Notes: generated by a model not told the origin, from the sequence alone. A stretch of 64,000 bases of DNA from Neolewinella persica DSM 23188 (GCF_000373105.1 NZ_KB890417.1:28339-92338); one strand, 5' to 3'. Counted from the first letter of the stretch, positions 16,061 to 24,753 are shown. A program made the numbers and translations.

Positions 16061-17551
16061 TCAATACCCCTCCCTTTTATCCTTTGCGCCGACCGCTGCT
16101 TTAGCCCCCTTGCTGCGGAGGAAAGCCGCCACCTTTTCGTCCTTCGTATTTTGCAAGGGCGTCTGGCCCTGACTGGAGAACTTCCGGCCGACCCGGTTCA
16201 CATCGGCACCATTTTCTACCAGCAATTCCGCCACTTCAAGTTGCCCTCGCATGCAAGCCCAGTGTAAAGCCGTCGTTCCTAAAAAATGTTGCGCTTCCAC
16301 TTTTGCCCCACGCTCCAACAGCAGGTTCATCATGTCCGCTCCACATTTCCCGATAATTGGGTAAACAAGCAGTGGAAAATCATGGGCTCCACGTTCATGG
16401 ACTCGGTTAGGGTCCTCGTCGAGCAGCCTTGTGACGGTCGTAACATCATTTTGCATTACGGCAGTTGGCAGGGAGTAGGCCGCCCCGTTTTCCAGCAAGA
16501 AACCCACGATTCCTTTATTCCCCATGTGTGCGCCGGCCTCTACTCCGGACTCACTTGTCAGCGTAACACTGTGCGCCAGCCGGGGATCAGCCTTTACCGT
16601 TTGCTGTACTGCCTCCAGGTTTCCATGGGACTTTCCCACCAGACTACCCAGCAAATGATACGGCAGGCTACCCAGGTCCGGAGCTAAATAGGGCTTGCCA
16701 TCTTTATCAAAAGCCGTGCGGGAAGTTGTACAAATCCGGGCAATCTTTTGCTCGTTCCGCAACAGGTCCCAAACATCCTTTTTACCGAAATACTCGGCTA
16801 CCTGGGCTGCTGTTTTTCCTTTTCGGTTCTTTCGGGTCACATCGGAACCCAACCGAACCAACATTTCCACCAATTCCCAACTCCCCCGTTCGGCGGCGAT
16901 GTGTAAAGGGGATGCTTCGGCACTGGCGGAAAGATTCGGGTCGGCGTTATTTGACAGCATCGAAGCTGCCGTCAATTCTGCCACGGCCAGGTCCGGATAA
17001 CGCAAGGCTTTTTCCAGTGGGGAGGAGGTGGCGTCGACAGGAATGGGGGCATTGGGGTCTCCGCCTTTGGCGTATACGCGCCAGATGTCGCTGCCTGCTC
17101 CGCCTGCGGCGGCGGCCCACATGGGTGTTCCTCCCATGGCGTGTCCATTGTTCATGCGCCGCTCCGTTGCGGCGGATGGCTCACCGAGCAGCGTCGTGTA
17201 TTGCTCCCAGTCTCTGGCCAACAGGGCTTCATGCAGATCCGGCTCATATCCAGCTTCCCGTAAAAAAACACCCAAATCACTATGGCCGGCCAGTAAGGCC
17301 AGTGTAAATCCGGTTCTGCCCGTTTTATCCTTGGCAGTAAGTAGTCCGGCATCTGTGGCCAACAAATTCCGGACCTGCTCCAGGTTGCCTTGGTGGCAAG
17401 CCTTCAGGAACTGCTTAACGCCTGAACTAGTGTTTACGGCGAACGGATCTGCACCGATAAGGGTGGAAGAATAAGCCAATGCTGCACTTACAACAGCATA
17501 TTTGATAAAATTTCGCCGGGTATCCCGGTTAAGTCTGTTGTCGTTTTTCAT
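16061..17551 (-). CDS. Tat-exported ankyrin-repeat protein
   Basis: A 496-residue protein. The N-terminus has a twin-arginine signal (TRRNFIKYAVVSAALAYSSTL, Arg12-Arg13), pointing to export in a folded state. The remainder is built of about ten ankyrin-type units, including GRTGFTLALLAGHSDLGVFL, SPLHIAAERGSWELVEMLVR, GTTALHWACMRGQLEVAELL and GQTPLQNTKDEKVAAFL. Ankyrin units bind proteins; no enzyme domain is seen. The gene precedes the CadC-like regulator in the same direction (78 bp gap), and follows the DUF389 gene. Confidence 0.82.
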   Translation of the reverse strand: MKNDNRLNRDTRRNFIKYAVVSAALAYSSTLIGADPFAVNTSSGVKQFLKACHQGNLEQVRNLLATDAGLLTAKDKTGRTGFTLALLAGHSDLGVFLREAGYEPDLHEALLARDWEQYTTLLGEPSAATERRMNNGHAMGGTPMWAAAAGGAGSDIWRVYAKGGDPNAPIPVDATSSPLEKALRYPDLAVAELTAASMLSNNADPNLSASAEASPLHIAAERGSWELVEMLVRLGSDVTRKNRKGKTAAQVAEYFGKKDVWDLLRNEQKIARICTTSRTAFDKDGKPYLAPDLGSLPYHLLGSLVGKSHGNLEAVQQTVKADPRLAHSVTLTSESGVEAGAHMGNKGIVGFLLENGAAYSLPTAVMQNDVTTVTRLLDEDPNRVHERGAHDFPLLVYPIIGKCGADMMNLLLERGAKVEAQHFLGTTALHWACMRGQLEVAELLVENGADVNRVGRKFSSQGQTPLQNTKDEKVAAFLRSKGAKAAVGAKDKREGY

Positions 17552-17631
17552 AGCCTCAAGATAAGGGGAGGCCTACCCAAACCCTGTGCTAAGCGGCCTG
17601 AGAAAAGGCTTAGAAAAGGCTTTGGTCCCTT

Positions 17632-17672
17632 GATAACCGGACAACTAGACAACCGGACAACCCGATAACTAG
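17632..17672. repeat. Short-word intergenic repeat (AACCGGACAAC / AACTAGAC)
   Basis: AACCGGACAAC occurs twice and AACTAGAC twice within about 40 bases between two minus-strand genes. No gene or terminator is evident. Confidence 0.5.
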
Positions 17673-17681
17673 ACACCCCAC

Positions 17682-19112
17682 CTACATCCCCTCCACCACC
17701 AGCACCAGGGAATCGGGCTTAATAAGGATCTCCAGCATTTTCCGTATTTCCTCCCGTTCTTCACGCGTTTTTGTGGTTGTTAGCCGGGGTCCTTGCCGAC
17801 TGCGCTGTACGGCGACCAGGGTGTACCCTCCCGTTGAGTCCGCCGCAGGCACATTGGCGAAGTAGACCTCTTCTATATCAGAAAATTGCTCAATCAAGGT
17901 CTGACGCGAAAGGTCGAATCTTACGGAATCACTGAATGATTCCACAATTTTGCGGTTGATTTGCTGCTGGCTAGATTCAATTTTAAGAAGCCTTGTTTCA
18001 AGCCTGTCAATATTATCCGTCAGTCCTCCCATTTTATCCAATCTCCCCTGAATACCTGCAAGGGTAGAGACGGTAATGCCGTCAGTGTTGGTACGAATGT
18101 CATAAATATTGAGCTTGAAGGAGTCCCGGAGGATGTTGGTGTAGTATTTGACGGTATCACGGTTCAAAAATATATTTTTTCCGGGATAAACCAGGATCAG
18201 ACTATCCTTGTGTTCGTCGATGTAACTATAATCGAACTTACTTTCTTCGAAATATTTTTCTGTAAATGCTTTGGCCGCGTTCTTGTTCCTGACTTTGGAA
18301 TAAACGTCCACGGTCACATAAATGCCGGGCAAAAGCATCAGGACACTTACCAGGCCGATGATAAGCTGGCTGCGCCGTTTCTCTTTGGCGTTGACGTAAG
18401 TCCGGTAAGGGAAACGCAATAATCGAATGATGATATAAGCCGTGATGGCAATGAAAAAAGAGTTGAGAAAAAAGAGGTAACCTGCCCGCCAAAAGATGGA
18501 GAGCCCTTTACCGGCATCCCCCGTGAAATACTCCACAATACCATAACCGGCAACGCAAAGTGGCGGCATCAGGGCGGTGGCAATGGCCACCCCCGGAATT
18601 GCGTTGGTCTTGTCTAAACGAGTAATGGAGATAATGCCCGCCAGGCCGCCAAAGACGGCCACCATTCCGTCCAGAATGGTAGGGGCAGTACGGGCCTGAA
18701 TTTCGGGAGTGAATTCGCTGATGGGCGTAATCGCAAAATAAACTATACTTGTGATCAGTGCGATGACGATGGCGATACCAAAGTTCTTCAGGGCTTGCCA
18801 CAGCATATCCCGGTCATTGGTCCCAATACCCAGCCCAACTCCAAGAATCGGGTTCATCAGCGGGGAGATCAACATGGCCCCGATGATGACGGCACCGGAG
18901 TTGAGGTTCAGCCCCAGACTGGCGATCATTATTGAGCAGACCAACATCCAGGCGTTGGACCCCCGCATTAATTTGCCGCTAACGATTGACTGGACCGCAC
19001 CGGCCCGGTCACTCCCTTCCCGCAGGTCGAAAAAATCATTAAACCATTCGCGGATGGAATGGCCGGGGGTTGCTTCTCCGGAGATCGGTTTATTTGTTTC
19101 TTCTATACTCAT
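17682..19112 (-). CDS. DUF389 / TIGR00341 family membrane protein
   Basis: A 476-residue membrane protein of unknown function. The DUF389 core (about 60-240) shows GAVIIGAMLISPLMNPILGVGLGIG and FAITPISEFTPEIQARTAPTILDGMVAVFGG, with about six membrane helices. A C-terminal soluble part (about 270-476) with a coiled segment (GRLDKMGGLTDNIDRLETRLLKIESSQQQ) follows. The frame extends to 19244, but the extra codons are the repeat element at 19152-19350. The ATG at 19112 (MSIEETNKPISGE) fits better. It is upstream of the ankyrin gene; no functional link is known. Confidence 0.85.
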   Translation of the reverse strand: MSIEETNKPISGEATPGHSIREWFNDFFDLREGSDRAGAVQSIVSGKLMRGSNAWMLVCSIMIASLGLNLNSGAVIIGAMLISPLMNPILGVGLGIGTNDRDMLWQALKNFGIAIVIALITSIVYFAITPISEFTPEIQARTAPTILDGMVAVFGGLAGIISITRLDKTNAIPGVAIATALMPPLCVAGYGIVEYFTGDAGKGLSIFWRAGYLFFLNSFFIAITAYIIIRLLRFPYRTYVNAKEKRRSQLIIGLVSVLMLLPGIYVTVDVYSKVRNKNAAKAFTEKYFEESKFDYSYIDEHKDSLILVYPGKNIFLNRDTVKYYTNILRDSFKLNIYDIRTNTDGITVSTLAGIQGRLDKMGGLTDNIDRLETRLLKIESSQQQINRKIVESFSDSVRFDLSRQTLIEQFSDIEEVYFANVPAADSTGGYTLVAVQRSRQGPRLTTTKTREEREEIRKMLEILIKPDSLVLVVEGM

Positions 19113-19151
19113 TGTGGGCGTCACTCTGGGTTTGGGGAAAGATACGTAGCG

Positions 19152-19350
19152 AATGGGAGAAGAGAGGAAATGGGGGAAGGGAGGAAGGGGTGAATGGTAG
19201 AAGGAGCTGCCGCTGACACCATTCGCTGCGCTTCGCTTGCTCACCTTAGCGTGAGGGGATAATAAGCGTGTGCCAAAAAACCGCCTTCATACGAGCGATA
19301 GCGAGCAGATATGTGCGGCAGCTATTCTCTCATTCAATTATTCTCCCATT
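19152..19350. repeat. Dispersed intergenic element, family C copy 2
   Basis: The element is bounded by GAATGGGAGAAGAG and TATTCTCCCATTCG, which are inverted to each other. Inside, AGCTGCCGCT, ACCATTCGCTGCGC, CTTGCTCACCTTAGC and CGAGCGATAGCGAGCAG follow the same order as in 3484-3692. No gene seen. Confidence 0.5.
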
Positions 19351-19432
19351 CGATTATTCCCTTGGGCGCGGCCGCAGGTACAAGGAAAGGTACTTGAGCA
19401 AGAGGCAACACCGTTGTAACCCACCATTAATG

Positions 19433-19466
19433 AAAAATGCCTTAGTCGATGTACATCAACTAAGGC
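19433..19466 (-). terminator. Terminator of tRNA-Arg
   Basis: GCCTTAGTCGATGTACATC is followed by its near-complement ending AACTAAGGC (19439-19466), giving a 28-base hairpin. On the minus strand it is followed by ATTTTTC. It starts six bases after the tRNA 3' end. Confidence 0.85.
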
Positions 19467-19471
19467 AAAAG

Positions 19472-19544
19472 TGAGCCCGGCAGGTTTCGAACCTGCGACC
19501 GCCAGATTAGAAATCAGGTGCTCTATCCCCTGAGCTACGGGCCC
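19472..19544 (-). tRNA. tRNA-Arg (anticodon TCT)
   Basis: A 73-base cloverleaf can be drawn on the minus strand. The acceptor stem is GGGCCCG with CGGGCTC (one G-U pair). The D-arm contains GCTCAGGGGATAGAGC, the anticodon loop is TTTCTAA (TCT, reading AGA), and the T-arm is GCAGGTTCGAAACCTGC. The discriminator is A, and CCA is not encoded. The anticodon stem CCTGA/TCTGG contains one T-T mismatch, which is unusual but tolerable. A hairpin terminator follows. Confidence 0.93.
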
Positions 19545-19661
19545 TTAAGAACCGCGAAGGTAAGTCGCGGCGCGAAAGGTTGAGGCATGAGAACGCAAAA
19601 TTGAGGTGGAAAAGTTTCGTACGGGGTTAGAGGCTAACGTAAACCACTAGTTTCCGGGGAT

Positions 19662-20735
19662 TTAACGGCTAGTGCCAGGTACTGGTGCCATATTTTTGAA
19701 CACCTCCAGTCGGTCCGTCCCTACCGCTTTTTTTTCGACCAGGGTTGCATCGGCGGGAAGGTGGGGGGCAATCACGCCGCTCCCAAAACGGGCTGTGCCC
19801 GTAAAAACACGGGCCTCGTCCCACAAGCCAGTGGTGATAAAGGCATTCAGTAGTGCCGCACCGCCTTCTACGGTAACTTCCCCTACACGTTGCGCCATCA
19901 ACTTGCCCAGCACCTGCGTCAGCGCCTCCTGATTAAGGTCTTTATCCAAAACCACCACCTCCGCAGCCAACTCAGGTCGCGCGCGGGAAGTAAACACCAA
20001 TGGTTGCTGACCCGAGCCAGCAAACAGCTTTTCTTTTCCCGTGCATCGGTTCCGCAAATCAACAATTACCGGCTGGGGGGTCGGGCCGGAAAACAGTCGG
20101 GTGTTTAGGGAAGGATTATCCTCCACCACCGTACGTCCGCCCACCAGAATGGCCGAAGTATTGGCCCGCCAACGATGGACCAATCGCCGGCTCAGCGGAT
20201 GAGTGATCCAGTATGCCGCCTTGCGGTCAGCTGGACGAATGAACCCATCCGACGAGCTAGCGAACTTAAGCACAACGTAAGGTCGCTGCAACGTAACCAA
20301 AGTATGCCGATGCGCATTCGGAAGTTTCGTGTCTGCGAAATCCGGGTATTCACGCACCGTGATATCGGCTCGCTGCAGAATTCGAACGCTTTCGCCAGCG
20401 ACCCCGGGAGTAGGGTCACGCTGCGCGAACACCACGGTTTTAATTCCTTCGCGGCGTATTTTATCCGTACACGCTCCGGATCGGCCGGTGATACAACATG
20501 GTTCCAGACTGATGTAGAGGGTACTTTCCGGAATCAACAGCCGATCCTCCGGTCGCACACTCGCCAGGCAATTTACTTCTGCATGCCCCTGGCCAGCAAT
20601 CCGGTGATACCCCTCACCGATGATCCTGTCCTGATGTACCAATACCGATCCTACCCGGGGATTATCCCTTACGCGACCGTCACCCAGCATAGCCAGTTGA
20701 GCACAGCGCCTGAGGTATTTTATGTCCTTCTCCAA
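19662..20735 (-). CDS. ribD: RibD, bifunctional pyrimidine deaminase / reductase
   Basis: A 357-residue enzyme of riboflavin synthesis. It deaminates 2,5-diamino-6-ribosylamino-pyrimidinone phosphate and then reduces the ribosyl side chain. The zinc deaminase domain (1-145) shows HAEVN (His51, Glu53) and PCCITGRSGAC (Cys80, Cys89). The reductase domain (about 150-355) shows RPYVVLKFASSSDGFI and ILVGGRTVVEDNPSLNTR. The start is TTG at 20735 (MEKDIKYLRR); no ATG fits before the active site. It stands alone; other rib genes are not in the window, and no FMN riboswitch is visible upstream. Confidence 0.9.
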   Translation of the reverse strand: MEKDIKYLRRCAQLAMLGDGRVRDNPRVGSVLVHQDRIIGEGYHRIAGQGHAEVNCLASVRPEDRLLIPESTLYISLEPCCITGRSGACTDKIRREGIKTVVFAQRDPTPGVAGESVRILQRADITVREYPDFADTKLPNAHRHTLVTLQRPYVVLKFASSSDGFIRPADRKAAYWITHPLSRRLVHRWRANTSAILVGGRTVVEDNPSLNTRLFSGPTPQPVIVDLRNRCTGKEKLFAGSGQQPLVFTSRARPELAAEVVVLDKDLNQEALTQVLGKLMAQRVGEVTVEGGAALLNAFITTGLWDEARVFTGTARFGSGVIAPHLPADATLVEKKAVGTDRLEVFKNMAPVPGTSR

Positions 20736-20839
20736 GTTCGCGGATTTAATAGTGGGTAGTAAAACAACGCAATTTCAACACGCAAAGGTTCATTGCCTGA
20801 ACTCCTGACGACTATGGACTACCGACGATAAACTACTGA

Positions 20840-21517
20840 CTAAACAACCCTCCCCCGGGTCATCTCACGTTTCCCGGGCGGACCAGGCAGGGCTTCGACC
20901 TTGAAGCCGGCATCCCGAAGATCCCGCTTGAACTGGCCTTTGGCGCAGTAAGTCACGAAAACGCCTCCGGGTTGGAGTGCTGCCAGGCAAATTCTCATGG
21001 CCTCCTGGGTCCAAAACTCGGGTTGGCTGCGGGGAGCAAAGGCGTCGTAGAAAATCACGTCAAAGGAATGTAAAGGATAAGGCCGGGGCATCACCTTCAG
21101 GAAATCCTGGCGAATTTTACGTAAAGAGAAATTTGAGGTTATCGCTACCGAAACCTCCCATTCTGCCGCATGAAGCTCCGTCAGCCAATCCAGGGGAACG
21201 CCCATTAGCTCAGGATAATTGATTCCGGCAATATCTTCTTCAGTGACGGGAAACAACTCGAAAGTGGTAAAATTGAACTGTACACCGGGCCAGTTTTCGG
21301 CCAGCTGGCGAACGGTAAGTGCGTTGAGACCAGTCCCAAAGCCCATTTCCAAAATCTCGATAACGGTCTGTCCGCTTTCCAGCAACGGCATCAGCCCGTG
21401 TTTAAGGAAAACGTGTCGGCTTTCCTGAATGGCCCCATGGGCACTGTGGTAATCCACCCCGAACTGTTGACTTAACAGGGTGTGGCTTCCATCGGCGGTA
21501 AGGGAGAGACGACTCAT
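20840..21517 (-). CDS. mnmD: MnmD-type tRNA methyltransferase
   Basis: A 225-residue SAM-dependent methyltransferase that completes the 5-methylaminomethyl-2-thiouridine modification at the tRNA wobble base. The family core is clear: VIEILEMGFGTGLNALTVRQLA (SAM site), DVIFYDAFAPRSQPEFWTQEAM and GGVFVTYCAKGQFKRDLRDAGF, ending with ALPGPPGKREMTRG. It is the stand-alone MnmD form without the MnmC oxidase domain, as usual in Bacteroidetes. ATG start. The promoter is not clear; it follows a hairpin at 21544-21594. Confidence 0.9.
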   Translation of the reverse strand: MSRLSLTADGSHTLLSQQFGVDYHSAHGAIQESRHVFLKHGLMPLLESGQTVIEILEMGFGTGLNALTVRQLAENWPGVQFNFTTFELFPVTEEDIAGINYPELMGVPLDWLTELHAAEWEVSVAITSNFSLRKIRQDFLKVMPRPYPLHSFDVIFYDAFAPRSQPEFWTQEAMRICLAALQPGGVFVTYCAKGQFKRDLRDAGFKVEALPGPPGKREMTRGRVV

Positions 21518-21543
21518 GGTTAGGAACTAGGGAGCTAGGAGCT

Positions 21544-21594
21544 AGAAACTAAGAGCCAGGAGCTAGTCTTGCTAGCTCCTGGCTCCTAGTTTCT
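21544..21594. terminator. Long hairpin between ytxJ-like and mnmD genes
   Basis: The 23-bp arm starting AGAAACTAAGAGCCAGGAGC (21544-21566) pairs with 21572-21594 with a single mismatch around a 5-base loop. It lies just beyond the stop codon of the YtxJ-like gene (minus strand) and would act as its terminator or as an RNA-stabilising stem. The adjoining bases repeat the word GGAGCTAG. Confidence 0.6.
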
Positions 21595-21597
21595 ATT

Positions 21598-21927
21598 CTA
21601 AGCTGGGTATAAATCTGCCACTCGAATTTTCAAATGGCTGGCATTATGGGTACACTTACCATCCTCGATCAACAGCGCCTGGGGTGATTGGTGCTGCACG
21701 TCAAATTCATCCGCGATGTAATTACTTACTTCACGATAGCGGATCAGGTCAAGGTAATAAGCTTCAACCTGGGTATCATCGAGGTCCCAACTCATTTCCA
21801 GCCGGCTTTTGGCCATCGAGCTGATAGAACAGCGGGTGCTGTGCTTAAGGATCAGACAAGGTACTACGCGACTGCGATCAATGATGACATCTATATCATT
21901 GATCGATTGAATTTCGTGCCACTTCAT
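21598..21927 (-). CDS. ytxJ: YtxJ-like bacillithiol-system thioredoxin-fold protein
   Basis: A 109-residue thioredoxin-like protein of the YtxJ (DUF2847) family, proposed to act as a monothiol bacilliredoxin in bacillithiol redox control. The sequence shows PCLILKHSTRCSISSMAKSRLE with the single candidate active cysteine Cys33 in RCSIS, followed by VEAYYLDLIRYREVSNYIADEF and HQSPQALLIEDGK. The frame runs to 21981, but the family begins at MKWHEIQSI, so the ATG at 21927 is chosen. Cytoplasmic. No other bacillithiol gene is in the window. Confidence 0.85.
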   Translation of the reverse strand: MKWHEIQSINDIDVIIDRSRVVPCLILKHSTRCSISSMAKSRLEMSWDLDDTQVEAYYLDLIRYREVSNYIADEFDVQHQSPQALLIEDGKCTHNASHLKIRVADLYPA

Positions 21928-22246
21928 ATTGCTAATTGTTATTTCGTTGCTTAAATGAGATTTATAGCAACTGAAACACAATCTTGCAGGAATTCGTTGA
22001 GTGAGAAATTAGTGGGACAACCTACTCCTCGATTACATGAGCTAAGTGTCGTCATAGCGATAGCGACAAAACCGATAAAGAGGCGAGAATTGGGGACAAT
22101 ACGTTTCATGGAATAATGTATAACTGGGATAATCTAAATCATATTCGGAACCCTTAACGGTTCCGCGTGTTAAGACGATGAACGTGCCAAAAGGTTATTC
22201 TGGTGTGTCTTAGCGCCAGTAGTTTCCTAAAGTGTCGGTCTTAGGT
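21928..22246. other. Gene-free stretch upstream of pdhB promoter
   Basis: No convincing gene is seen. There is a short stem GGAACC-CTTAAC-GGTTCC (around 22147-22164) and several TATA-like stretches. The stretch separates the divergent ytxJ-like and pdhB genes. Confidence 0.6.
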
Positions 22247-22300
22247 TACTTTTGCGGCCGCAAAGGTATAATACTCCCGGGCACTAAACGTGACCGGGAG
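22247..22300 (+). promoter_or_regulatory. Promoter and palindromes of the long pdhB leader
   Basis: TACTTTTG (22247-22254) is an exact -7 match (TAnnTTTG). It overlaps the perfect 14-bp palindrome TTTGCGGCCGCAAA (22251-22264). A hairpin CTCCCGG / CCGGGAG (22274-22280 and 22294-22300) follows. The leader to the ATG at 22493 would be about 230 bases and contains a tight stem GGTGGC-TTAG-GCCACC at 22442-22457. Confidence 0.5.
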
Positions 22301-22492
22301 CGGTTGAAAAAGAAAATAGTTTGTTATTGGGTGTCTTACTGCAGTGAGATCATTTTCTACAAATTTCACCTTCGTTCAATCCAACGCCTTCAGTTCCAGG
22401 GCGAGCAGTTTCGACACTGCGGCCCAACAATTTTAACAAGCGGTGGCTTAGGCCACCACAGCATATTTGAACCTTAAAAACAGTTTGCCCCG

Positions 22493-23479
22493 ATGGCTAG
22501 AAAACTTGCCCTGCGCGACGCCTTACGCGAAGCGATGATCGAAGAAATGCGCCGAGACGAAGACGTCTTCCTGATGGGAGAAGAAGTAGCGCAATACAAT
22601 GGTGCCTATAAGGTCAGTAAAGGAATGCTCGATGAATTCGGCCCTCGCCGGGTGATCGACACGCCAATTGCTGAGCTCGGTTTTGCCGGCATCGGGGTAG
22701 GAGCTGCGATGAACGGCCTGCGGCCGATCGTGGAATTCATGACCTGGAACTTTGCCATTCTGGCCTTCGACCAGATCGTAAATAACGCCGCCAAGACCCT
22801 CAGCCAGAGTGCGGGACAGTTCAACTGTCCGATCGTATTCCGGGGGCCTTCGGGCTCCGCCGGCCAGTTGGCACAGCAGCACAGCCAGATGTTTGAAAGC
22901 TGGATGGCGAATACGCCTGGCCTGAAGGTCATCTCCTGTATCCACCCTGCCGATGCGAAAGGACTGCTGAAAAGCGCCATCCGCGACAACGACCCCGTCT
23001 GTGTAATGGAGTCTGAGATGCTGTATGGCTACGAAGACGAAGTGCCAGAGGGTGAGTTCCTGGTACCGATTGGCAAAGCAGCCGTTCGCCGTGAAGGAAC
23101 GGACGTTACCCTGATCTCTTACAACAAGATGATCCTGGTAGCGCTTGAAGCAGCTCAGGAACTGGAGAAGGAAGGCATCAGCGCCGAGGTCATTGACCTC
23201 CGTACGATTCGCCCGCTTGACCGCCAGACCATCATCGAGTCCGTAAAGAAGACTAACCGCGCCGTAGTGGTTGACGAAGCCTGGCCGTTTGCCGGCATCA
23301 GCTCGGAGATCACCTACGAAATTCAACGCTCTGCGTTCGATTGGCTCGACGCACCGGTCATCCGTGTCAACAGTGCCGACACCAACCTCGGGTACGCCCC
23401 TACCCTCGTGGAGGAGTACCTGCCTAACCCGGCGAAGGTGATTCGTGCAGTTAAGGAAGTGATGTACATCAAGAAATAG
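22493..23479 (+). CDS. pdhB: Pyruvate dehydrogenase E1 component, beta subunit
   Basis: A 328-residue transketolase-like subunit that, with E1-alpha, decarboxylates pyruvate using thiamine diphosphate and passes acetyl to lipoyl-E2. Typical segments are LREAMIEEMRRDEDVFLMGEEVAQYNGAYKV, RVIDTPIAELGFAGIGVGAAMNGLRPIVEFM and the C-terminal swivel domain with ISAEVIDLRTIRPLDRQTI. Complete length. The E1-alpha and E2 genes are not beside it, so the complex is encoded at several loci. A strong -7 box lies 230 bases upstream, and a terminator follows at 23529-23571. Confidence 0.92.
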   Translation: MARKLALRDALREAMIEEMRRDEDVFLMGEEVAQYNGAYKVSKGMLDEFGPRRVIDTPIAELGFAGIGVGAAMNGLRPIVEFMTWNFAILAFDQIVNNAAKTLSQSAGQFNCPIVFRGPSGSAGQLAQQHSQMFESWMANTPGLKVISCIHPADAKGLLKSAIRDNDPVCVMESEMLYGYEDEVPEGEFLVPIGKAAVRREGTDVTLISYNKMILVALEAAQELEKEGISAEVIDLRTIRPLDRQTIIESVKKTNRAVVVDEAWPFAGISSEITYEIQRSAFDWLDAPVIRVNSADTNLGYAPTLVEEYLPNPAKVIRAVKEVMYIKK

Positions 23480-23528
23480 TCCTTTGGACCATTAATGCTT
23501 TGGTCCGTTGGATTAACGGGCCGTTAGT

Positions 23529-23571
23529 AGCCCGCTCTGGAACTTCGGTTTCGGGGCGGGCTGCTTTTTTT
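23529..23571 (+). terminator. Terminator of pdhB
   Basis: The stem AGCCCGCTCTGG / TCGGGGCGGGCT with an AACTTCGGTT-type loop is followed by GCTTTTTTT. It lies 50 bases after the pdhB stop codon. Confidence 0.82.
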
Positions 23572-23630
23572 GGCGGGAACGCAGGTGCGAAATAAGGGAC
23601 GAAAGATTAAAAGACCTAAAGACTAATCCC

Positions 23631-23638
23631 TACCTTCG
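23631..23638 (+). promoter_or_regulatory. -7 box TACCTTCG directly before the glycosyltransferase
   Basis: TACCTTCG (7 of 8 to TAnnTTTG) lies four bases before the GTG start at 23643, the third clear case here of a promoter overlapping the coding start. Confidence 0.5.
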
Positions 23639-23642
23639 TAAA

Positions 23643-24731
23643 GTGAAATTCGGAACTACTCCATTAGACTTTGTCATCATCGGCCGTTCGATTCTCTCCT
23701 CCATTGAGAATCCTACTGCGGAGCTGTATCGTGGACTGATCAACGAACTGGCCCAACGCGGACACCGAACCACCTTTCTGGAGCTGCACGAGCCCGGAAA
23801 GAAATATGTTCGTGACATGCTCAAGTCGCCCTACTGTGAAGTATGGACCTACTCCAACACCGATCAATTACTGGAAGAATACAGCTACGCCATCCAGAGT
23901 GCTGACGTCATCCTGATGGGCAGCATGGTGCAAGACACCAACCGGATCGCCGAGTGGATTGCCGAAGAAGCCCGCGGCATCACCGTTTACTACGACACGA
24001 ACCTCAGCGCAACCATCGACCACCTGCAGTGTCGCCAAGACCATGCCGCCTTTTGCCTGTCGGCCGATAACCTGCGCCACTTCAATTTATTCCTTTCCAC
24101 TACCGGAGGCCCTTTCCTCGAAAACCTCGCCACCACCTACGGCATTGATCAAGCCCGCCCGCTGTACGAAAGCGTAGACCCCTACAGTTTCTACCGCACT
24201 GATTCAGAAAAAAACTATGATCTCGGTTTTATCGGAAATTTTAAGCTGGACCGGCAAGAGCTCCTGAACAGTATGCTGCTCGGGCCCGCCCAGCGGACGC
24301 CCAACCGCAAATTTTCCCTGACCGGCAGCGGTTACCTCGAATCTGACTGGCCAAAGAACCTCACCTATCTGGAATACCTTCCGGAAACCAATCTGGTGGA
24401 TTTTTATAACCGCCAACACTGTTCTCTGGTCTTAAGCCGGGCCGATCGTCGGCGAATGGGCTATACGCCAACTCGCCGCCTGCTGGCCGCAGCAGCCTGC
24501 GGCGTTCCTGTACTGACTGACCGATGGGACGGCATCGATGAATTCTTCGAACCCCACCGTGAAGTATTCTGCGTTAATGACGAGCAAGATGTACTGGCCG
24601 TCCTTTATGGTAAGGAAGAAGGTCACCGCCGCAAAATCGGCGGCGAAGCCCGGAAGCGGATATTGGAACAGCATACTACCAGTCACCGGGCAGAGCAGTT
24701 GCTTACTTATTTGGCTGAAATTACAGATTAG
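23643..24731 (+). CDS. CgeB-like glycosyltransferase
   Basis: A 362-residue protein of the CgeB / YkvP glycosyltransferase-like family (GT-B fold). The N-terminal half has DFVIIGRSILSSIENPTAELYRGLINELAQRGH and TVYYDTNLSATIDHL. The C-terminal half has YDLGFIGNFKLDRQ, LTYLEYLPETNLVDFYNRQHCSLVLSRADRRRMGYTPTRRLLAAAACGVPVLTD and WDGIDEFFEPHREVFCVND, the nucleotide-sugar binding region of CgeB proteins. Acceptor and sugar are unknown. The start is GTG at 23643 (MKFGTTPLDF), just after a -7 box. It stands alone. Confidence 0.82.
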   Translation: MKFGTTPLDFVIIGRSILSSIENPTAELYRGLINELAQRGHRTTFLELHEPGKKYVRDMLKSPYCEVWTYSNTDQLLEEYSYAIQSADVILMGSMVQDTNRIAEWIAEEARGITVYYDTNLSATIDHLQCRQDHAAFCLSADNLRHFNLFLSTTGGPFLENLATTYGIDQARPLYESVDPYSFYRTDSEKNYDLGFIGNFKLDRQELLNSMLLGPAQRTPNRKFSLTGSGYLESDWPKNLTYLEYLPETNLVDFYNRQHCSLVLSRADRRRMGYTPTRRLLAAAACGVPVLTDRWDGIDEFFEPHREVFCVNDEQDVLAVLYGKEEGHRRKIGGEARKRILEQHTTSHRAEQLLTYLAEITD

Positions 24732-24753
24732 ACAAAAACTCGCCTAGTTTTTT

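Noticed and set aside
20735..20840. FMN riboswitch upstream of ribD
   Set aside because: The conserved RFN-element boxes are not present in the short gap before the ribD start.
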